Source: Pseudoxanthomonas koreensis (GTDB taxonomy: Bacteria; Pseudomonadota; Gammaproteobacteria; Xanthomonadales; Xanthomonadaceae). Taken from it: a stretch of DNA of 64,000 nucleotides. This document shows, in pieces, positions 57,898 through 64,000 of the stretch. The translations under genes were made by a program, and so were the position numbers. Each line of letters starts with the position of its first letter. The stretch's first letter is position 1. The notes below the pieces were generated by a model. It did not search any database and had not been told where the DNA came from. It saw only the letters and a program-made list of their open reading frames with translations. The stretch is from the NCBI RefSeq assembly GCF_010093225.1, contig NZ_PDWM01000001.1, forward strand, positions 1 to 64,000. Reading direction: 5' to 3'.

Positions 57898-60306
57898 TTG
57901 AACACGTCCCACCCCCTGCCCGACGAGATGCCGGTCGTCCGCTCCATCGAGGACTTCGACCACCACTCGGGCCACTTCTTCGAGCGCGCGATCTTCAACC
58001 ACCGGCGCTGGATCGTCTTCGCCTGCCTGCTGCTGACCCTGCTGCTCGGCTTCCAGGCCACGAAGCTGACGATCAACGCCGGCTTCGAGAAGATGATCCC
58101 GCACGGCCACGAATACGTGAAGAACTACCTGGAGAACCGCGGCAGCCTGCGCGGCCTGGGCAATTCGGTGCGCGTGGTGGTCGAGAACGTCGACGGCGAC
58201 ATCTTCGACCCGGAGTACCTGGAAGTCCTCAAGCAGGTCAACGACGAGCTGTTCCTGATGCGCGACGTCGATCGCGCCTGGATGAAGTCGATCTGGACGC
58301 CGGCCGTGCGCTGGAGCGAGGTCAACGAGGAAGGCTTCGTCGGCGGGCCGGTGATGCCCGACAACTACGACGGCTCGCCCGCTTCCGTGGACGCGCTCAA
58401 GCTCAACATCCGCCGCGCCAACATCGTCGGCAACCTGGTGGCCAACGACTTCCGTTCGAGCATGGTGTTCGTGCCCCTGCTCGAGACCAACCCGGACACG
58501 GGCCAGCGGCTGGACTACCACGCGTTCTCGCAGGAACTCGAACAGCGCATCCGCGCCAGGTACGAGGACGGCAGCGACGGCAAGACGAAGATCCACGTGA
58601 TCGGCTTCGCCAAGCTGGTCGGCGACCTGATCGAAGGCCTGGTCAAGGTCGCCAGCTTCTTCCTGGCCGCAGCCGTGATCGCCGGGCTGATCATCTTCCT
58701 GTACACCCGCTGCGTGCGCAGCACCCTGCTGGTGGTCGCCTGTTCGGTGATCGCCGTGTCCTGGCAGCTGGGCCTGGTGCAGCTGTTCGGCTTCGAGCTC
58801 GATCCCTTCTCGGTGCTGGTGCCGTTCCTGATCTTCGCCATCGGCGTCAGCCACGGTGCGCAGAAGATGAACGGCATCATGCAGGACATCGGCCGCGGCA
58901 CCCACCGACTGGTCGCCGCCCGCTACACCTTCCGCCGCCTGTTCCTGGCCGGCCTGACCGCGCTGCTCGCCGACGTGGTCGGTTTCGCGGTGCTGATGGT
59001 GATCGACATCCCGGTGATCAAGGAGCTGGCGCTGACCGCCAGCATCGGCGTCGGCGTGCTGGTGTTCACCAACCTGATCCTGCTGCCGGTGCTGCTGTCC
59101 TACACCGGCGTCAGCCCGGCGGCGGCGGCGCGCAGCCTGCGCGAGGACACCGAACAGGCGCGCGGCCGCGGCCTGGGCGCGGTCTGGAACCTGCTCGTCC
59201 GCTTCACCGAACGGCGCTGGGCGCTGGGTGCGATCGGCTGCGCGGTGGTGCTGGCGGCCGGCGGCCTGTGGGTCAGCCGCGGCCTGCAGATCGGCGACCT
59301 GGACCCGGGCGCGCCCGAGCTGCGCAAGGACTCGCGCTACAACCGGGACAACGCCTACATCACCACGAACTACGCCCTGTCGAGCGACCTGTTCGCGGTG
59401 ATCGTGCAGACGCCGGACGATGCCTGCCTCAACTACAAGACCCTGGTCCAGGCCGACCGCCTGGGCTGGGCGCTGCAGCAGGATCCGTCGGTGCAGACCA
59501 CGGTGTCGCTGGCCGACGCGGTGCGCAACATCACCGCCGGCTCGTTCGAAGGCAACCCGAAGTGGCTCACGCTCAACCGCAACCAGGGCGTGATCAACTA
59601 TTCGGGCCAGCAGGCCACGGTGCTGAACCCTGATCTGTTCAACACCGAATGCTCGGTGCTGCCGGTGATCGCCTACCTCTCCGACCACAAGGCGGCCTCG
59701 CTCAAGCGGGTGGCCGCCATCGCCGAAGACTTCGCCGCCAAGCACAACGACGCGGACGTGACCTTCAAGCTGGCGGCCGGCTCTGCCGGCATCGAGGCCG
59801 CGACCAACGAGGTGGTCGGCCGCGCCAGCCGCCTGATGCTGCTGTACGTGTACGGCGCGGTGGGATTGCTGTGCTTCGTCGCCTTCCGCAGCTGGCGCGC
59901 GGTGGTCGTGGCGGTGCTGCCACTGATGCTGACCTCGATCCTGTGCGAGGCGCTGATGGTCGGGCTCGGCATCGGCGTCAAGGTGGCGACCCTGCCGGTG
60001 ATCGCGCTCGGCGCCGGCATCGGCGTCGACTACGCGCTGTACCTGCTCAGCGTGCAGCTGGCCCAGCAGCGGGCCGGCGCGCCGCTGGCAGCCGCCTACC
60101 GGCATGCGGTGATGTTCACCGGCAAGGTCGTCGCCCTGGTCGGCGTCACCCTGGCGGCGGGCGTCGTCACCTGGACGTTCTCGCCGATCAAGTTCCAGGC
60201 CGACATGGGCATCCTGCTCACCTTCATGTTCCTGTGGAACATGATCGGTGCCCTGGTGCTCATTCCGGCGCTCTCGCATTTCCTGTTGCGCAAGGTGGAG
60301 GTCTGA
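57898..60306 (+). CDS. RND/MMPL-family transporter
   Basis: Inner-membrane protein of 802 aa with two repeats, each having one helix, a large periplasmic domain and five more helices ([11 protein letters not shown]..., then [20 protein letters not shown]). [13 protein letters not shown] carries the proton-relay aspartate of MMPL proteins. Members move hydrophobic molecules such as hopanoids, sterols or lipids. Start is TTG 57898, 24 bases after the previous stop, with GCAAGGA before it. The ligase gene starts one base after its stop. Confidence 0.88.
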   Translation: MNTSHPLPDEMPVVRSIEDFDHHSGHFFERAIFNHRRWIVFACLLLTLLLGFQATKLTINAGFEKMIPHGHEYVKNYLENRGSLRGLGNSVRVVVENVDGDIFDPEYLEVLKQVNDELFLMRDVDRAWMKSIWTPAVRWSEVNEEGFVGGPVMPDNYDGSPASVDALKLNIRRANIVGNLVANDFRSSMVFVPLLETNPDTGQRLDYHAFSQELEQRIRARYEDGSDGKTKIHVIGFAKLVGDLIEGLVKVASFFLAAAVIAGLIIFLYTRCVRSTLLVVACSVIAVSWQLGLVQLFGFELDPFSVLVPFLIFAIGVSHGAQKMNGIMQDIGRGTHRLVAARYTFRRLFLAGLTALLADVVGFAVLMVIDIPVIKELALTASIGVGVLVFTNLILLPVLLSYTGVSPAAAARSLREDTEQARGRGLGAVWNLLVRFTERRWALGAIGCAVVLAAGGLWVSRGLQIGDLDPGAPELRKDSRYNRDNAYITTNYALSSDLFAVIVQTPDDACLNYKTLVQADRLGWALQQDPSVQTTVSLADAVRNITAGSFEGNPKWLTLNRNQGVINYSGQQATVLNPDLFNTECSVLPVIAYLSDHKAASLKRVAAIAEDFAAKHNDADVTFKLAAGSAGIEAATNEVVGRASRLMLLYVYGAVGLLCFVAFRSWRAVVVAVLPLMLTSILCEALMVGLGIGVKVATLPVIALGAGIGVDYALYLLSVQLAQQRAGAPLAAAYRHAVMFTGKVVALVGVTLAAGVVTWTFSPIKFQADMGILLTFMFLWNMIGALVLIPALSHFLLRKVEV

Positions 60307-60307
60307 C

Positions 60308-61945
60308 ATGCTCGGTCTGATGCAGGAACACCCGCTGCTGGTCTCGTCGCTGATCGAGCATGCCGTGGCCGCCCATCCCGGCGCCGGGATCGTCTCGCGC
60401 ACGGTCGAAGGCCCGGTCCACCGCTGCACCTGGCGCGACGTCCACCGGCGCTCGAAACAGGCCGCCAACGCCCTCACCGCGCTCGGCGTGCGGCCGGGCG
60501 ACCGGGTCGCGACCCTGGCCTGGAACGGCTACCGGCACATGGAGCTGTACTTCGGCGTGTCGGGCATGGGCGCCGTGCTGCACACGCTCAACCCGCGCCT
60601 GTTCCCCGAGCAGCTCGAGTACATCGTCAACCACGCCGAAGACAGCGTTCTGTGCTTCGACCTGAGCTTCGTTCCGCTGGTGGAAAAGCTGGCGCCGCAA
60701 CTGGAAAGCGTGCGCGCCTTCGTGCTGATGACCGACCGTGCGCACATGCCCGAGTCCTCGATCCCGGGATTGCTGTGCTACGAGGACCTGCTGGCGGCGC
60801 AATCGGACGATTACGCCTGGCCCGACCTGGACGAGCGCGCGGCCGCCTCGCTGTGCTACACCTCGGGCACCACCGGCAAGCCCAAGGGCGTGCTGTATTC
60901 GCACCGCTCGACCGTGCTGCACGCCTTCGGCGCCTGCACCGTCGACAGCCTTGCGGTTTCCCGCGACGATACCGCGCTGCTGGTCGTGCCGATGTTCCAT
61001 GTCAACGCCTGGAGCATGCCCTACGCGGCCGCGATGAGCGGCGCCAGGCTGGTGCTGCCCGGTCCGGCCCTGGACGGCGCCAGCGTCTATGCGTTGCTGC
61101 GCGACGAACAGGTCACGCTGGCACTGGGCGTGCCGACGGTGTGGCTGATGCTGCTGCAGCACGTCTCGGCCGCGGGCCTGGAGCCGGCCACCGAACTGGC
61201 GCTGCGCCGGGTCGTGATCGGCGGCGCCGCGGCGCCGCGGTCGATGGCCGAGGCGTTCGAACGGGACTTCGGCGCCTTCGTCGTGCACGCCTGGGGCATG
61301 ACCGAAACCTCGCCGGTCGGCACGGTCTGCAACCTGTTGCCGGAGCACCGGGCCCTGCCCCTGGAACAGCGGCTGCAGGTGCAGGCCAAGCAGGGCCGCG
61401 CCGTGTTCGGCGTCCGCCTGAAGCTGACCGACGACGAGGGCCGGGCCCTGCCGCACGACGGCCAGGCGGCCGGCCACCTGAAGATCCGCGGACCCTGGGT
61501 CGCGCGCGCCTACTACCGCGACGAAGGCGGCCCGATCCTGGACGACGAGGGCTGGTTCGATACCGGCGACGTGGCGACCATCGATCCGGATGGCTACATG
61601 CACATCACCGACCGCTCCAAGGACGTGATCAAGTCCGGCGGCGAATGGATCTCCTCGATCGCCATCGAGAACGCGGCCATGGGGCACCCGCTGGTCGCCG
61701 AAGCCGCCGTGATCGGGATCGCGCACCCGAAGTGGCAGGAGCGGCCGCTGCTGCTGCTGGTGGTCAAGCCCGGCCAGGTGTTGGAGCGCGAGTCGGTGCT
61801 GCACTACCTCGATGGTCGCGTCGCCAAGTGGTGGCTGCCCGACGACGTGCTGTTCGTGCGCGAACTGCCCCACACCGCGACCGGCAAGCTGCTCAAGACG
61901 GCGCTGCGCGAGCAGTTCCGCGACTACCGGTTCGCCGACGCCTGA
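60308..61945 (+). CDS. Long-chain acyl-CoA ligase (AMP-forming)
   Basis: ANL-superfamily ligase of 545 aa. The P-loop reads [12 protein letters not shown], the adenylate motif is [16 protein letters not shown] carries the hinge aspartate, and the C-terminal lysine is in [13 protein letters not shown]. It activates medium or long-chain acids with CoA. Its start one base after the RND gene stop suggests that the substrate brought in by the upstream proteins is a carboxylic acid or becomes one. Confidence 0.9.
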   Translation: MLGLMQEHPLLVSSLIEHAVAAHPGAGIVSRTVEGPVHRCTWRDVHRRSKQAANALTALGVRPGDRVATLAWNGYRHMELYFGVSGMGAVLHTLNPRLFPEQLEYIVNHAEDSVLCFDLSFVPLVEKLAPQLESVRAFVLMTDRAHMPESSIPGLLCYEDLLAAQSDDYAWPDLDERAAASLCYTSGTTGKPKGVLYSHRSTVLHAFGACTVDSLAVSRDDTALLVVPMFHVNAWSMPYAAAMSGARLVLPGPALDGASVYALLRDEQVTLALGVPTVWLMLLQHVSAAGLEPATELALRRVVIGGAAAPRSMAEAFERDFGAFVVHAWGMTETSPVGTVCNLLPEHRALPLEQRLQVQAKQGRAVFGVRLKLTDDEGRALPHDGQAAGHLKIRGPWVARAYYRDEGGPILDDEGWFDTGDVATIDPDGYMHITDRSKDVIKSGGEWISSIAIENAAMGHPLVAEAAVIGIAHPKWQERPLLLLVVKPGQVLERESVLHYLDGRVAKWWLPDDVLFVRELPHTATGKLLKTALREQFRDYRFADA

Positions 61946-62014
61946 GCCGCCAGGCCGGAGCGCGCCGCGCTTCGGCCTTGATGCGGTGCATCGGTGTCCT
62001 AGCCGCGACTGGCC

Positions 62015-62578
62015 TCAGCGATCGAGCCGGGCGATCAGTTCCAGCGCTTGCGGCCACTCGCCGAAACCGGCCGCCGGGTTGAGATGGCCGACCTCGCCGA
62101 GATCCACGAGCCCGCTGCCCCAGTCCTGCGCCAGCGCCTGCGCCCGCGTGAACGCGCACAGCGGGTCGTTGCGGCTGGCCGCGACCACGCTCGGGAACGG
62201 TAGCGGACCGCGCGGGATCGGCAACCAGCCGTGCTCTTCCAGTTGCTCCGTCGTCGGGTAGCCGGCCGGGAACGGGCTCTCCACGTCGGCCGGAGTCGCC
62301 AGCAGCGCTCCCTTGATCGGCCGAGCCGGTCCGTGCAGCCGCGCCCAGTGCGCGACCATCATCACCCCCGCGCTGTGCGCGACGAGGATGACCGGACCGC
62401 TGATCGCGGACAGCGCCCGGTCCAGCGCATCGACGCGCACGGCGCGGGAGAGCCTGTCCTGCTCCAGCGGCGGCACGGTGCGCACCCGGGGCAGCCTGGC
62501 CGCCAGCAGGGTCTGCCAGTGCTCCGGCACGTGGTCGCGCAGGCCGGGAACGATGAGGACGGTGGTGTCGCCGGTCAT
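62015..62578 (-). CDS. RBBP9/YdeN-family serine hydrolase
   Basis: Small alpha/beta hydrolase of 187 aa. The nucleophile is in LVAHSAG, the histidine in GEVGHLNPAAGFGEW, and the acid in SRNDPLC. The early PGLRDHVPEHWQ is characteristic of the RBBP9/YdeN group. Substrate is unknown. It converges on the acyl-CoA ligase gene across 69 bases and lies 34 bases after the YeiH-type transporter gene. Confidence 0.88.
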   Translation of the reverse strand: MTGDTTVLIVPGLRDHVPEHWQTLLAARLPRVRTVPPLEQDRLSRAVRVDALDRALSAISGPVILVAHSAGVMMVAHWARLHGPARPIKGALLATPADVESPFPAGYPTTEQLEEHGWLPIPRGPLPFPSVVAASRNDPLCAFTRAQALAQDWGSGLVDLGEVGHLNPAAGFGEWPQALELIARLDR

Positions 62579-62612
62579 GGAATATCCCTGTTCACAACGG
62601 AATGCCGGGGGA

Positions 62613-63608
62613 TCAGACCCCCAGCCACAGCAGCCCCAGCACCAGGGCCGCGAGGAACGCGGTCTCGCCGAGCATCAGCAGCACCGGCTTGATGCCGACC
62701 CTGGTCAGCTCCCTGATCTGGATCTTCATGCCCAGTGCCGCGATCGCCGTGACCAGGCACCAGGTCGACAGGTTGCTGCCGAACTGCTGCAGGGGCGCCG
62801 GGATCACGCCGAGGCTGCCGAGCACGGCCAGGCCGAAGAAGGCCACCGCGAACCAGGGCAGCAAGGGCGGGCGTTCGCCGCTGTCGTGGCCGCCGCGTGT
62901 ACGGGTGATCATGACCGCCACGAGGATGACCGGCAGCAGCATGGCCACGCGAAGCAGCTTCACCACGGTGGCGGTGTCGCCGATCTCGTGCGACAGGCTG
63001 TAACCCGCGCCGACCACCTGGGCGACATCGTGGATCGTGCCGCCGATGAACACACCCGCATCGATCGGGTCCAGCCCGAGGGCGCGCACGATCACCGGGT
63101 AGACGATCATCGCCGCGGTCGACAGCGCCGAGACGCCGATGACGGTGAACAGCGTCGCGCGCTCCTTGCCCGGATGCGCCGGCAGGGCCGCGGCCAGCGC
63201 CAGCGCCGCGGACGCCCCGCAGATGGCGGTCGCGCCGCCGGACAGCAGCCCGAACAGGACGTTGAAGCCCATCGCGCGCGCCACCAGCATCGACACCACG
63301 ATGGTGGCCACGACCGAGACCACCACCACCAGCACCGGATGCCAGCCCAGGGCGGCGATCTGCTCGAGGGTGATGCGCGTACCGAGCAGGGCCACGCCCA
63401 GGCGCAACACGCCGCGCGCGGCCAGGTCGATGCCCGGCTTGCAGGGGCCGTCCGCCGACAGGAAGTTCATCGCCATGCCGAGCAGCAACGCGAACAGCAT
63501 CACCGGCGCATCGTACTGGCTGGCCAGCGAACGCGCGGCGATGGCGACGACGACGCTGGCCAGCAGGCCGGGCAGATAGCGCCCGGCGGATGTCCGCCAC
63601 CGGTTCAT
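62613..63608 (-). CDS. YeiH/PSE-family putative sulfate exporter
   Basis: Polytopic membrane protein of 331 aa with about ten helices and the conserved SGGATAICGASAALA and GGTIHDVAQVVGAGY motifs of the YeiH (UPF0324) family. Members are annotated as putative sulfate exporters, but the substrate is poorly established. Its ATG overlaps the stop of the upstream DsbA-like gene by four bases. Confidence 0.88.
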   Translation of the reverse strand: MNRWRTSAGRYLPGLLASVVVAIAARSLASQYDAPVMLFALLLGMAMNFLSADGPCKPGIDLAARGVLRLGVALLGTRITLEQIAALGWHPVLVVVVSVVATIVVSMLVARAMGFNVLFGLLSGGATAICGASAALALAAALPAHPGKERATLFTVIGVSALSTAAMIVYPVIVRALGLDPIDAGVFIGGTIHDVAQVVGAGYSLSHEIGDTATVVKLLRVAMLLPVILVAVMITRTRGGHDSGERPPLLPWFAVAFFGLAVLGSLGVIPAPLQQFGSNLSTWCLVTAIAALGMKIQIRELTRVGIKPVLLMLGETAFLAALVLGLLWLGV

Positions 63609-64000
63609 GCGGCGGCGGGCGGAGCCGGCACCAGTATCGCCCGGCGCATGGCCGCAACCAGGATGGCGGCATCCTGCGCGCCGGACAGGGCCAGGCGCTG
63701 GTTGAACACGAAATGGGGCACGCCGGTGGCGGCACGCCCGGCCGGAGCCACGGCGGCACCGGGCGCGGCATCGGCGATCCGGTCCACCGGCACGCCAACC
63801 TCCCCCGCCAGCCGAAGCAACGTCGCGGCATCGCCGATGTCCTCGCCACGCTGGAAGTAGGCGGCGAAGAGACGTTCGAGCAACGCTTCATGCAGGTCAG
63901 GCTCGCCCAGGCGCGCGACCCGGCGCAGCAGTCCATGCGCCCGGCCCGTATTGGGCATCCGCTCGATCCGGGCCAGGTCTATGTCGAGGCCGGCACCGCG
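63605..64000 (-). CDS. DsbA-family oxidoreductase (FrnE-like), partial
   Basis: C-terminal 131 residues of a thioredoxin-fold protein; the N-terminus with any CxxC lies beyond the window end. The stretch IERMPNTGRAHGLLR and the later GVPHFVFNQRLALSGAQD are typical of FrnE and 2-hydroxychromene-2-carboxylate isomerase relatives. The reading frame stays open to base 64000. It overlaps the YeiH gene start (ATGA), so the two are coupled. Confidence 0.85.
   Translation of the reverse strand, partial: RGAGLDIDLARIERMPNTGRAHGLLRRVARLGEPDLHEALLERLFAAYFQRGEDIGDAATLLRLAGEVGVPVDRIADAAPGAAVAPAGRAATGVPHFVFNQRLALSGAQDAAILVAAMRRAILVPAPPAAA

Overview
The window is chromosomal DNA of a high-GC gammaproteobacterium, most likely a member of the Xanthomonadaceae/Lysobacteraceae (Lysobacter, Luteimonas, Pseudoxanthomonas or Stenotrophomonas relatives). 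The evidence is the very GC-rich coding sequence, the housekeeping order hrcA-grpE-dnaK-dnaJ / recN / fur / bamE / rnfH-ratA / smpB, and dispersed GTAG-headed REP palindromes like those known from Stenotrophomonas. The genus cannot be fixed from the sequence alone.

Layout. 164-7309: a 3-oxoacid CoA-transferase, an M20 peptidase, a DUF4344 metallopeptidase behind an orphan HigA-type antitoxin, a VOC protein and a class V aminotransferase. 7449-12305: a lower-GC defence-type cassette with a 129-aa unknown, an AspBHI-like/Mrr restriction endonuclease, a C5-cytosine methyltransferase and an AAA ATPase with a TOPRIM-like C-terminus (OLD-like). 12324-34090: a discontinuous branched-chain acyl-CoA region with fused mutase icmF, leucine dehydrogenase, isovaleryl-CoA dehydrogenase, thiolase, both methylcrotonyl-CoA carboxylase subunits, methylglutaconyl-CoA hydratase and HMG-CoA lyase. 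Between these genes lie a subtilisin autotransporter, an Ala-rich lipoprotein, an SDR, a GH8 lipoprotein and feoAB with its small partner. 34087-42434: a PAS-GGDEF-EAL protein overlapping the HMG-CoA lyase gene, a MOSC protein, a PLP aminotransferase, a 62-aa protein, tyrA-pdxY and dnaJ. 42542-50584: chaperone and housekeeping genes. 50791-61945: a patatin/beta-barrel protein, then a five-gene set (DUF1302, DUF1329, YCF48-like, RND/MMPL, acyl-CoA ligase) that looks like a hydrophobic-substrate handling system. 62015-64000: an RBBP9-like hydrolase, a YeiH transporter and a DsbA/FrnE-type protein cut by the window end.

How the genes work together. Leucine dehydrogenase, isovaleryl-CoA dehydrogenase, MCC, hydratase and HMG-CoA lyase give leucine to acetoacetate plus acetyl-CoA. 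The CoA-transferase at 164 and the thiolase at 21951 could finish the route to acetyl-CoA. IcmF would handle branched/straight acyl-CoA isomerisation. The chaperone genes carry sigma32-like promoters before grpE and dnaK. A Fur-box-like site overlaps the feoA promoter, and fur is also in the window.

The observations most worth following are the defence cassette, which pairs a nuclease of a 5-methylcytosine-dependent family with a cytosine methyltransferase and an OLD-like ATPase; a REP element read in frame as part of the IcmF linker; and REP doublets at six of the ten convergent gene junctions.
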